The notes beneath the pieces are model-generated. The model did no database searches and was not told where the DNA came from. It worked only from the letters and a program-made list of their open reading frames with translations. From the NCBI GenBank assembly GCA_951812925.1, contig OX638368.1, forward strand, positions 26,661,187-26,725,186: a stretch of 64,000 nucleotides of DNA. Reading direction: 5' to 3'. Below, one piece after another: positions 11,350-22,500 of the stretch. Each line of letters starts with the position of its first letter. Positions within the stretch are counted from its first letter, which is position 1. Source of the stretch: Calliopum simillimum. Taxonomy: Eukaryota > Arthropoda > Insecta > Diptera > Lauxaniidae. The position numbers and the translations under genes are program-made.

Positions 11350-12450
11350 CTGAGCGGATGTTATATGGGTTTTAATAAAAATATTGGGAGCTCAACGCTT
11401 TCAAAGTATTGACACCAAATGAAAGTTTTAGCTTCTGGCTTTCAAGTGAAGCATCTTCGTACTTCATTCATGTTCAACATATTTTGCTGAAAATTTTAAT
11501 AAAAATAATTTTCTTCTGTGTATTATTTGCTAAACTGTTTTCATTACAGCTTATATTCCCTAACAATTTTTTTTTTTCTGTATTTGTAATATTGCTTTTA
11601 AACAAAATTTTATTTTGCAGCCTTTTATTTAAACAGATAAGCCTCCACAATCTTTCTAACGTCTACACGCTGTATTGAAGCATCTTTCGTCATTGGAATT
11701 TTTGTGGTCGTTTTGTGTATTTCTTTAACTCTTTTTCTTCTTCTTCTTCAGTGACAATAGATTTATGACCCTAGACATTGGCAAAAACAATAAAAGAAAT
11801 ATTATCGTCATCACCACCACCGACACCAGCATCATTATATTGCCATCATAATTCTATCGACGTAATCATAGTCCCATCATTACCAACATCATTATTATCT
11901 TCATCATCATCATTATTATTATTATTGTTTTTACAACCGCCGCCACTAAAGTACGCAGCCGCATGCCTAAGTGTTGAGTCGTGGTAGCGCATATTGTAAA
12001 ACTCTTTAAACTCTTTAAAATTCTTTTTATTTCATCCTATATTTATGCCCATGTTTTGTTTTTTCGAACTTCTTAACATTTGCAACAAAAATTTAAATAA
12101 TTTATTTTCCGTTAAAATCATAAACCCAACAAAACAGACTTCTGAAAGGTGCCACGTAACATGTTAGATTTATGAGTCAATCAACTTTTGTAAAATATTA
12201 GCTACCCGCACTTTAATTTGAAATACTTGCTTTAACTTTATTTGTTAACAAGGATCTTGGGAACACTTTGTTACGAAGGAAATACACCAAAAAAAACATA
12301 GGATCTTAAGTATGTATTTATAAACTACTAGATATTCCATGCGAAAAAGAATATGTTTTATATTCCCGGTTGTATCGGTTATGCTATTTTGTACTAATTT
12401 TCATTCGTCATTTCAGCTTGCTTAATTTAAACTCAACAATATGTACTTGT
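11350..12450. other. AT-rich spacer with ATC/ATT microsatellite
   Basis: A CAT/ATC/ATT trinucleotide-rich stretch lies at about 11800-11935. The open frames across it (for example 11409-11678) are low-complexity and match no known family. Confidence 0.45.
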
Positions 12451-12479
12451 ATAAATTTAACAAAAATGGCGCCCAACTT

Positions 12480-13020
12480 GAGACGTAAAAATGACTATGT
12501 CGAAAAGCATAACAAATTATCCAAATGTCTATAGAAGTCGAGAATAGTGAAAAATTTCAAAAAGTCTGTAAGCATCTACTATGAAAAAATGTCGAAAAGT
12601 CTCGAAATATTTTCTAAAAAATCTATGAAAAGTCGAACGTCATCAAAATCTAATGAAAAACAAAAACGATAAAAGTTGATACAAGTAGAACTGTATAGAA
12701 CCGATCTGGAACAGTTACATCAAGAAGTTTCGAGAAATATGTATAAAATCGTTAGAAAATGTGAAGTGCTTAGCATGGAATAGTTTTGAAAGCATCAAAA
12801 ACGTTGTGATAGTAAATAATTAAATGTTGGAAGATATAGGAAAACTTTAAAATGTCGATAAGATAATAATATTGCAATGATTAAAACCGAAAATTATAGC
12901 AAATTTTCATATATTGAACAACTTGGAAAAGTTCTTTAAGATGGAATAAAATCGAAAAACCATCAAAAAGTTGTAAGGTACCGAAAATTATAAAAAAAAA
13001 AATTTTGGAAAATTTAAATA
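12480..13020. repeat. degenerate TCGAAAAAT-type minisatellite
   Basis: Short words GTCGAAAAG, GTCTCGAAATA, AAAAGTCGAA, TCGAGAA and AATGTCGATAAGAT recur at irregular 15-40 bp spacing. The tract resembles those at 47.27-47.48 and 48.66-51.79 kb. It is not coding. Confidence 0.5.
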
Positions 13021-13029
13021 AACTAGAAA

Positions 13030-13842
13030 TACAATATCATTCGGTTCGAGATACAAGCAATAAACATGAACTGGTTTTCAAACTAACAATGTACCAGGCA
13101 AGATCTTTAAGCGAAAGCTAAAGTTTTTACTCTTTCTAAACTAACTTTGATGCCGTGAAATTTCAGGCTTAACAAACTAAAAGCATGGGATTCGAGTGCA
13201 ACTTATTATTCGGTGCGATTTCACTTTTGCATTTAGATTTTCCAGAAATGGGAGATACTACCAAAACTTCTTTATATTCTCTATATGGATGTGTGACCAT
13301 AACTTTTGACAGTTTTATAGAGTGGCTTCTTGCTTAATGTAAAGCCAAAGGATATCATTCGAGAATTCAAACAAGTAGCACATAGACCGCAAGGGTCTGT
13401 AGTGATACCACAAACTCTCTTATTAAAGTCTATTCGTAAATTCTGGTCCTTTCAATATGGTGTTTGTTTAATTTCACTTGGGTGAGTTCCTTTAAAAGTG
13501 GCAAATCACAGCATTTTAGTCTAGTTCTTGTCAAAAGCAGGGCAGAGAAATAAAAGATGTTCAAAGTTGTTGGAAGCCATAACTCTGGCTAGCAAACTGC
13601 ACTCCCTCTGCGTCAGGGATAGTAAATATTTGGAATATACTGCATTATGAAAATTTACCCTCTCATTTCCTTAAATAAGGCAATGCGATGGCACCCACAG
13701 AAGAGCTACCTGATTTTTTCGCTCCGGGAAGTTAAAGCGGTAAAATATTCCAAAATTGTCTTTGATTTAATACAGCTTGATTTTAAGGCTTTTAAAGCGG
13801 CATAGAAACCGGCTTCAACTCAATTTTTACTCAATGCACCCA
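13030..13842. other. spacer, no recognised feature
   Basis: Both strands were scanned for protein families and inverted repeats and nothing was supported. Confidence 0.4.
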
Positions 13843-14538
13843 CACAGAAAAAAAAATATCGGTCAATCCAACCGATTTCAACGATAGAAATTGCACCAAC
13901 CCGCAGTAAAGGTTAAATTGACTGTGCAGTCCAGTAAAATTACTGTAAAAATAGTACTGTACAGTTGCTGTCAAAATGTTTAGGTACTGTGAAAACAGTT
14001 AATTTAACCTAGATTTTCGATAGAAATGGCACCAACCCGGAGTTTTTGTATTTTGATCGTAGAACTGTGTAAATTTACAGTTTACTCGGTTTAGAAACTA
14101 TCAATCGCAGTTACAGTAAAAATAACCTTCTTAAAGGTCAGCTAACAATATAAACTGTTCCAAACAGTTAAAACTGTTTCGGAACGGTTTAATAGTTAGC
14201 ACCCCAGAAGGGCTGTAACTAGCCATTTCCAAAAACTCGTAGAAATTGTAGCAAACAACTTCTACGGCGACACCATTTCAAATGGCAAAATATCAGCACA
14301 ACTCTAGCAAACTTATGTTGATTTATTCTTAAACAATGTGAGAATTTTATGAACCTGTTAAAAACTCAATTTAAAATGTTATTCATATGAAAAAAAAAAT
14401 TTATGGAATACAAAATGTACAGTTGAATTCAACTGTAGAAAAGTAAAGCTGAATCTGAATTTGTTTCCTATAAAAAATTTGAAAAACTATAGAATACAAA
14501 ATTTATAGTTAATTTTACCGTCAGTTTTTTTTTCTGTG
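13843..14538. mobile_element. 696-bp TIR element (MITE-like)
   Basis: The ends are CACAGAAAAAAAAA (13843-13856) and TTTTTTTTTCTGTG (14525-14538), with the match extending loosely to CGGT on both sides. An internal direct repeat, CGATAGAAATTGCACCAACC near 13880 and CGATAGAAATGGCACCAACC near 14018, occurs once each. No transposase is encoded. No clean target-site duplication is visible, so the family is unknown. Confidence 0.55.
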
Positions 14539-14600
14539 CAGGGTATATTCACTTTGTCCTTCCGCTTGTAACGCATAGAAGGAGGCGTGGCAGATGTAGA
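14538..14600 (-). repeat. dispersed fly repeat end (inverted copy)
   Basis: GGGTATATTCACTTTGTCC followed by GTAACGCATAGAAGGAGGC is the reverse complement of the 2540-2600 text (GCCTCCTTCTACGCTTTAC, GTGAATATACCC). It directly abuts the right end of the TIR element at 13843-14538. Confidence 0.6.
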
Positions 14601-14746
14601 AAAGTATATGTTTCCTTGTGAACAACACCAGTACCTTTTTGGAAGAATTAACATTAAACCCATTTCTTAAAGCGCATTGGCCAACTAGCTTTTTCTCGAA
14701 GTTCACTCATTGTGTCAAAAAATTTGATTTTGACTAGAATTACAAT

Positions 14747-14888
14747 CAGGCTGTTTGTTTAATCGGAGTTTTTGCAAGTCTTTACCCGAAAAGCTCTTGT
14801 TAACGTAAAACGTACGTGTTAAAACGTACATAAACGAGAGCTTTTCGGATAAAAACATGCTAATACTTGGAGTAAACGAACAGACTGG
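14747..14888. repeat. 142-bp imperfect palindrome
   Basis: The left arm (CAGGCTGTTTGTTTAATC at 14747, CCGAAAAGCTCTTGTT near 14787) pairs with the right arm (AACGAGAGCTTTTCGG near 14833, GAGTAAACGAACAGACTGG ending 14888). The centre is ACGTACGTGTTAAAACGTAC. It can fold into a long hairpin and is probably a short foldback element. Confidence 0.7.
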
Positions 14889-15037
14889 AAGTCGTCTAGA
14901 ACTATTCCTGTTAAGACAGCAGAAAGTCTTTCGTAAAACATTTCAGAAATACTTTCTAAGAGTTCCTGAGTCTTTCGGTATTCTGGAGCAAAAATCTTAT
15001 AGAAAAAGCTCATAAATTCTTCACACAAAACCTCCTA

Positions 15038-15095
15038 GGTAGCAGATCTTAAAAATCGTCTTTATAAAGACGGAAAAGAGCTTCCAACTGCTACC
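15038..15095. repeat. nested hairpin
   Basis: A perfect 16-bp palindrome CGTCTTTATAAAGACG (15057-15072) is enclosed by an outer inverted repeat GGTAGCAG (15038-15045) and CTGCTACC (15088-15095). No gene boundary nearby gives it a role. Confidence 0.6.
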
Positions 15096-15109
15096 AGAAT
15101 ACCAAAACA

Positions 15110-16370
15110 TCTTAGTTACAACTTTTGTTTTAGTTAAGACTGTGGTGAGCTTTGACAGCCCTAAGACTGTTGCCGGAATAGCCCTATTCAGCATATGCTA
15201 CATCTATAACACCCCTTTCATTCAGTGCATGCAAAACGTGGTCGATAGCAAGTTCCCACAGAAGTGGGGACAAAACACCTTCTTGTGGAGTACGTCTGGT
15301 TGCAGACACTCTGTCTTCATTTATTTATAGTAAACTACAGATTAAAATTGTTTTAATTCATTCTCGAATAGTTGAAGCTTTTAAGATTGTGTTAGTGCTC
15401 ACAATACTGACCTACTAAAGATGCTCTAATTTTGTCATTACTTATATAACATTAAGTAGCTTACAAGTACTTACGACTGGGACGCAAAATATTTTTCAAA
15501 TTCATCTTTATCAAATCAAATTGGCGCCACTTACGAGTATAAAACAAAATCAAAATTTTTGCTACTAAAACTTTCCGCTTACTACAAAATAAATATTAAC
15601 AATAGCATTAATTTGTAACAACAAACATTTAAATTAAGTTGTTAACAAAATTAAGCCACTTGACCACATACGTACATGTGAACATAAATATAAAATATTG
15701 AAATATGAACTAAAAATAGAAATTTTACAAAAGCACTTTATAAACCTCTTATCTAAATAAATGTCAGAGCGACGACCTTTTATGTCTTATATGAAATTTT
15801 ATGTTGCAGACAATTTTGTGTATAATTTTTTATTATTTTTATTATTATTATTACTCGCTTAATATCAAAGCACATATTTAGTGAAATTATTTATGAGGCT
15901 TGCATTTAAATGTGACTAATTAAGCGTGAAAGTATACAATAACAACACGAAATACCAGTAACAATTTGTCAAACAAAAGACCATTTTGCTTAGGAAATAA
16001 AATTTCTTAACTTTAAGTACGGGTAGGTACATACGAGTATAACTCGAATTGTCCAATTCTAATGACACGTGCATGGAAATTTAAAATAAAAAGCTTTTAA
16101 TTATCCCAATAAGAAGCTAAGGTTTACTTTATGGTTTATACAGAACAGGTTGTAATTGTGTTCATTGAATATTAAATATGTTTTATGAAAGATATGAATC
16201 AATAAGAAATTTTAACATTTAGAAATTGTCTTAATGCTGCCTTTACATATGAGTATGTATAATACTTGTGTGTGACAGCAAGAAATTGACACACCCAAAA
16301 TTTTTAATATCAAATTAATTTTGCAACACAACTACCCATCAAATAACGTAATTTCTATTAAAATTTTTAA
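15110..16370. other. AT-rich spacer
   Basis: No coding similarity was found. A TTATTATTTTTATTATTATT-type run lies near 15830. The open frame at 15142-15330 is not recognisable. Confidence 0.4.
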
Positions 16371-16379
16371 AATATAACT

Positions 16380-17600
16380 TTTCTGTAGCTGCAATTTAAA
16401 ATTTTGCTTTTCTGGCAAAAAATTTTAAATTTCCCAAAAAAGGGAAATTTTTCTTGCCATGGGAAATTTCACTTTTTTTGCTTATTAACAATTGTTAATA
16501 AATTTTTGACGCATTTTCAAGCAAGTTTTTTGTGAAATTCATATAAATTAAGGATTTTTAAGGATTTTTCTTTTTCACACTTTTTTTAAAGCATAAAAAA
16601 TGTTAAATTATAATTCATTTGAAACCTTTAATACACAAGCACTGACTGACAATGGTCGGACAGAACGTGTATGTGCTAAGAAAACTATAAAATAGTTGTT
16701 TATTAATTAATTTGCAATATTACAAAGTAATTACGTATATGCTAAATAAGTAAGTGATTAGTAAGACATAATATTATTTTATTGAAGTTATTTGTTAAAA
16801 TTTTGAACGTATTGTTTTTCTATAGCTGTAGTTTGAAATTTTGCTATTTCACGCAAAAAATAAAAAATTTCCAAAAAAAGGGAAATTTTTCTTACCATGG
16901 GAAATTTCACATTTATTGCATATTTTCAATTGTAAATAACTTTTGAACACATTTTCAAGTAAGTATTTTGTGAAATTCATAAAAATTATAAAATATTGCG
17001 ACATTTCTGTTAAATTTCGAGTTTTTTATGGAGTTTTGATAGGTCACACTTTTTTTAAGCTTAAAAATATCATATTTTCTTGATTTAATCCTATAGCACT
17101 GATAAAGATACTTTTTTACAAATTTCTCAATATAGAGAAATTGTTTTTGTGGCAATATTCTGTTAAATTTTTTTCATAGTTTTGCTCTGTAATAATTTTT
17201 TTTAAAACATAAAAATTTTAAAGATCTGATAGAACGTACGATTGTTTAGAAAACTAAAGAAAAATAACTTTTTATTTATTTTGCAATATCAAAAGAGATT
17301 AGGATTTATAAATTTTGTCATAAAATTAATAATACTGAAAATGCCTTTGACATTTATGCTTAAAAATTTCAAAAAATTATATTACTTTAGCTGTAGTTGG
17401 AAATTTCGCTATTACTGACAAAAATAAAAAAATTTCCCAAAAAAGGGAAATTTTTCTGAGGATGGGAAATTTCATGTTTTTTTGCATATAATCAGTTCTA
17501 AGTAACTTTTTGAAACGTTTAATAATAAATTCTTTGTAAAAAATGTTTAAAATAGTTAAAGATATCAAGATTCGACTTGTTTTGCAAGCATTGGCCATAG
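16380..17600. repeat. hairpin-bearing repeat array, first part (three widely spaced units)
   Basis: Units carry AAATTTCCC, a 5-7 nt A-rich loop, and GGGAAATTT at 16428-16450, 16865-16888 and 17430-17453. Each is followed by a TTTTTCT...ATGGGAAATTTCA segment and then TGTGAAATTCAT- or TGTAAAA-type text. Each unit is preceded by TAGCTG.A.TT.AAATTT.GCT. The units are about 440 and 565 bp apart. No frame is conserved between units, so this is non-coding repetitive DNA. Confidence 0.8.
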
Positions 17601-17609
17601 TCTAGAAAA

Positions 17610-18600
17610 TAATGATGTTGCCGAAACTAAATAATTCAGCTACATATGATAAGTTTTCTTTATATGATCTATCTCTAATGCTTTCAAAATAGTCACAATT
17701 AACTTTCGCTACATAATTAAAACGTTCTTTCTTGACAACATTGTAAGGGAAATAAATAAAGTTAATTTAACTTTTGTCGAAATCAAATAAATGCACGTTT
17801 ATAATTTAAAGGCAACAAAAACTCAGAGCGAAAAAAAATCAAAAGAAAGTAAAAGAAGTTAATTTGTTGTCATAGTATTTTAACTTCAACATAGGTTGTA
17901 TCACATATTGTTATTTGAAATTGTGCTACATTTTTGAAATAAAAAAAAAAAAGCACGAAGAACAACACACTAAAAAGTGTGGAGAAAATCTTGTTACAAC
18001 TCTTTTAAAGCAAAGTTTTTTCAAAACTAGAGAAATTAAAAGAAAAACATAGCGTAAAAGAAGAAGAAAAAAAACCAGAACAAAATGTCAACAACAATTG
18101 TCACAACTAACAACAATCACAAGCATATGACAAAAGAAAAGAAAAACAAAGAAAACAGAACTCAAGAAAAATCGTGGTCAAGTTAAACCACTAAAGAAGA
18201 TACTTAGTAACACCATTGAACAGCAAGAATATCACAGTTAAACACGTTAAAAAGACAACATATTCTAAGAATTTGTATATTTACGAAAAACAACAACAAC
18301 AATAATAATAAAAATAACAACAAACACTAAAAAATTAAAGCCGTGCTTGTTCAATGTTTCCGCTGTCTACATACAATATGTATAGAGAGAAAGAAGCCTG
18401 TGAAAAGAAAACAAACTTTTGAAAAAAACTTTATTATTTTTTTAAGAAAACTCTTAAGCTTTTGAAGGTTTTGAAAATGCAACAAATGCATGATTAACGC
18501 GTTATATGATTTAACAAAGTATAAAACAGCACAAATAAAAAGAATAACAAGAAGTTATAGCTGTTGGTATTACACAAATCCCACTTTACAATAAAATTTA
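17610..18600. other. A-rich spacer within the hairpin array
   Basis: It is strongly A-rich, with an ACAACAACAACAATAATAAT tract near 18289. No gene was recognised. Confidence 0.4.
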
Positions 18601-20300
18601 CTTAAAACTTAGGTATGTGAAATTTTATTGAATTGTTCCAAAGAAATTCTGTTTGTTTTTTTAAGCTGTAGAAGCATGCTTCATGTGTCAATGCTTTAAA
18701 AAATATTTTTTTTATAACTGCAGTGAAAAATTTTGTTATTTTTGGCATTAAATAAAAAATTTCCCAAAAACGGGAAATTTTATTTTTATTGAAAATTTTC
18801 ATGTTTAATGCAAATCAACGATTTCAGTTAAAAATTTTGATATTTTTGACAAGAAACCAAAAATTTCCAAAAAAAAGAGAATTCATTTTCAAATGAAAAT
18901 TTTTAAATTTATTGCATATCAACTTTTTAAAACATTTTTCTAGAAAATTTTTATAAAATTTGTTTGCATTTGAGAAAATCCCTTGTTATTCATTTTTTTT
19001 TTTTTTTTAATTTCTTTAAAGAATCGTTTCATTGAATTGTTCCAAAGAAATTCGGTTTGCTTGACTAAGCTAAAGAATAATGCTTTGTTTGTCAATGCTT
19101 ACAAAATTATTTTTTCTGTAACTGCAGTTAAAAATTTTAATCTTTTTGGCATTAAAAAAAAATTCCAAAAAGGGATATTTAATTTCTCGTGAAAATTTTC
19201 AAGTTTATTGCATGTGAACGCTATTATTTAAAAAATTTGATATTTTTGAAAAGAAACAAAAAATTTCCCAAAGAGGGAAATTCATTTTTTTATGAAAACT
19301 TTTAAGTTCATTGCATATCATCAATTTGAACGGTATTTTCAAAATATTTTTCTACAAAATTTATGAAATTTGGTAATATTTGGAAAATTTCCCTTACGGT
19401 TTATTTTGTTTATATATTTTCTTAAAGGATTTTACTGTAGTCAAATATTTTGTTTCGCTGCCAACAAGCAAATCACAGCTCTACCGATAAAAGCATGGCT
19501 ATTGACATCAATCAAAATTAAACATTTTCTATTCTCCAGCATTTGGGGTACAGAACACTTTTCGAAAACTACGAGAAGCTCTTGAAGTAAATCCTAGAGG
19601 CAGCATAGGATGTAGTTGACAAATAGTCAAAAGTTATCTGGAAAAGTTGGTTGGAGAAAAGACTCCCGCGGTCATAAGAGTCAAGGCGAAAAATAAGTCA
19701 TACGAAAGGTTCATACACGTATTTGATATAAAACATAATACAATAAAATTATTTTTTCTGTAACTGCAGTTAAAAATTTTGATATTTTGGCATGAAAAAA
19801 AATTCCCAAAAAGGGAAATTTAATTTCCCATAAAAATTTTCAAGTTTACTGCATATCAACGTTTGTAATTCAAAATTTTGATATTTTTAGCAAGCAAATA
19901 AAAATTTCCCAAAAAGGGAAAATCATTTATACATGTAAATTTTTAAATTTATTGTAAATCATCAATTTTGTACAACTTTTCAGAACATTCTTCTAGAAAA
20001 TTTCTATAAAATTTACTCGCTTTAAGAAATATCCCTTACTTTTTCTTTAATTTCTTTAAAGAATTTCACTATAAGCAAATATATTGCTTAAATGGCAAAT
20101 ACTTTGATTCGACATCAATCAAAATTATATATTCTCTGTTACACAGCATTTGGGATAAAGAGCATTCTCCGAAAGCTACAAGAAGATCTTAAATTGAATC
20201 CTCGATGTAGCAGATTACATAATTAGCCAAAAGTTAAACGTCTTCTGGAAAAGTTGGTAGTAGAAGGGACTCCAACTATCAAAAGAGTTTTGGAGAAAAA
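18600..20300. repeat. hairpin-bearing repeat array, second part (paired hairpins, higher-order units)
   Basis: Six more hairpins occur as three pairs 101-103 bp apart: 18758 and 18861, 19159 and 19261, 19801 and 19902. Each pair is preceded by AACTGCAGT.AAAAATTTT and followed by TTTTCTA.AAAATTT. A longer downstream segment (CGACATCAATCAAAATTA, CAGCATTTGGG, GGAAAAGTTGG, AGAG..AAGA.TC) occurs at 19440-19690 and again at 20070-20310, so the higher-order period is about 630 bp. It has no coding conservation and no transposase. Confidence 0.8.
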
Positions 20301-20309
20301 TCAGTCGTA

Positions 20310-21930
20310 ACAAAGAAACATATTCGATGAAGACGATTAGTTTTGGCTCCCCAATATCGTCGCGCTCGGAGCTAGAGGACTATGCCATAAAACAAAAAAG
20401 TCATCTGAAAATGTTGTTTGTAGAAGAATTGCAAGTATTGAAAGAGTCATTGAGTCGATGAAATAGGATCTTAGAAATAACTCCCAATTCATATTTTGCT
20501 CTTTATGGTATCGTACAAAATGGCATCTTTTTGACTCAATTAATCTCATGTTGAGCGCAAGAATAAGGTAAAAAAAAACTGTATCGCACCAGATAGAAAA
20601 TTATATTTAAATGAAACTTACACCAGAATGGATATCAATGGCATTATATAATTCGAAAGATAAAAATTCTCGGCAACAATTTTATATATTCCAAGAAGCA
20701 TGGTAGATAGTTCTTTTAAGAAATATCAGAAAGAAAAAAAAAACATTTCATTAAGCATCTTTTTAATCAACATTAGTTGGCAAAATTTATGCGCCAGAAA
20801 TTAAAAAAAAAAAATAATACGGTGATGTTTGTCCAACTTAAAGCGGTGCCTCTATACGCGCATGCACATTTCTGTCTGTTGAGGTGCATTTTTGAGATGC
20901 AGATGCCGCAGCACAATGCTATTTTCAGTATTGGAAGCAAGAAATATTTTTTTTTAGAATTAAATTACGCCAATTTATACAAATTTTATAGTATGTTCAA
21001 GAGTTTTTTTTTGTTGGTTCTTCGGATTTTTCAGATTCTTTGCTTGTTTTCAAGAAGACAAGGAAAAAACATTAAATGAAAATATATTGACATTTTTTTA
21101 TTCTTTTCTGCTGACTGCTACCGCTACGAGTCATCTTTTTTAGAGAATTTTTTTTTGTTTTCAGATTTTATTTTTAATCCCTTGCATATTTAGATTCATT
21201 TCATTATTAATTTTGACAATTTAAAACAGGTATTTTTGAATATGTTCGCATTGTGACGACTGACGTGGCTCTTCTGTGGTTCTGTTGCGTGATATTGCTC
21301 ATACTGTTGATGATGATGATGACTGGGTCTGGGTCCACTTTTGCATACAAAATATATTTTAGAATACGTTAATTTGTTGTGAGTCACATTCTTTTTATTG
21401 GGTTATATTTAGAGAGATGAAATATTTTTCGTAGATGCAAATGACAAATAAATAGATTATGGTAAATGAATTTATAACTTTGTATTTTTATTGAAAACAA
21501 AATAATGGCTGACTTCATTCTTCATAAACGTTCTCATTCGAAATGGTCTGCGACTTTAAGTTTTTTACTAGAAATACTTTTCACTTATATTGTTCGTTAT
21601 AAATAACAAGTTGTTTTCACTGAATGGCAGACGTTTTAAATACTCTAAAGTTTTAGTTGGAGACATTTCAGTTTTCGATCATTAGCTCATGTACTATTCC
21701 AGAAACCATTATTTCATTTTACCAGAATTATAGCTATAGTATATCCAACAAGTAACTTTTTCTTAGATACTACATATGTCAAAAAATTTCTTTTTTATCA
21801 ATCAATTTTATAATATCAATTTTTCAAAAAACCTTTCTTTTTCAAAATTGTACTAGATTGGAAAATGCATGAATTTTCTAAACACTCAAGATGCGTTTCG
21901 GTCATTAAATGAGAATTTTCGGCTGTTGAA
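20310..21930. other. spacer, no recognised gene
   Basis: 20330-20480 has weak similarity to the preceding repeat (GAAAATGTTG..TGTAGAAG, AAAGAGTCATTGAG). The open frame at 20777-21079 (100 codons) is low-complexity and not recognised. A CATCATCATCATCA-type (antisense) tract lies near 21308. Confidence 0.4.
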
Positions 21931-21933
21931 CGC

Positions 21934-22210
21934 ACGCGGTCGCCAAAACTCATTTTTTACTCAAAATTGAGGCATCGTACGAAAAATGTGTATAAGGCAT
22001 ATAATGCTTAGAATTTTTCAAGATGGATGTGTGAATTTTTTCAGAATTTTTTGAGAAATTTTAATTTTTTTTTTTTTTTAAATTTTCTTGAAAAATTCTG
22101 AAAAAATTCACGCGCATATCTTGGACGATTCTAAGCACTTTATGCCTTATGCACATTTTTCGTACGATGCCTCGATTTTGTGTAAAAAAAAGCGTTTTGC
22201 CGACCGCGGG
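21934..22210. repeat. 277-bp foldback palindrome, copy 1
   Basis: The left arm reads CGCGGTCGCCAAAAC, GAGGCATCGTACGAAAAATG, TAAGGCATA.AATGCTTAGAA, GTGTGAATTTTTTCAGAATT. The right arm is its imperfect reverse complement, ending GTTTTGCCGACCGCG. The centre is a T run near 22064-22080. The core is shared with the palindrome at 48070-48355. No coding content is present. It is either a foldback transposon or an inverted duplication. Confidence 0.8.
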
Positions 22211-22214
22211 CATT

Positions 22215-22500
22215 AAACCAAAGACTCTCTAACAAAAACTTAAGAGTTCGATAAAAACCGTTATGCAGTCAACTTTGCAAAAAATCGAACAGGAGTTTTA
22301 CTCAGCTATGATAGGGCTATCGTTCCAGAATAGCCAAGCCTGCAATGGGTAATGCGAGAATGTTTTTATAGAAATATCTTATAGCTTACCGCCTTAACCA
22401 CTAAACGTACCATGCACCATATTCACACTATATGTTTTTTTAGTGCCGCTATTGGTTTAAATTTAATATGAAGGCAACCAGACAAAGTTGTGTGATTTAT
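22215..22500. other. spacer upstream of the RTE-like 3' end
   Basis: No feature is recognised here apart from ordinary AT-rich sequence. Confidence 0.35.

Noticed and set aside
11778..11987. Serine/leucine-rich 69-codon frame
   Set aside because: It is a translation of an ATC/ATT trinucleotide tract.
16380..20300. CRISPR array
   Set aside because: Repeats are AT-rich, degenerate and unevenly spaced, there are no unique spacers of fixed length and no cas genes, and the genome is eukaryotic.
20777..21079. 100-codon plus-strand frame
   Set aside because: Low-complexity K/F-rich composition in AT-rich DNA; no domain recognised.
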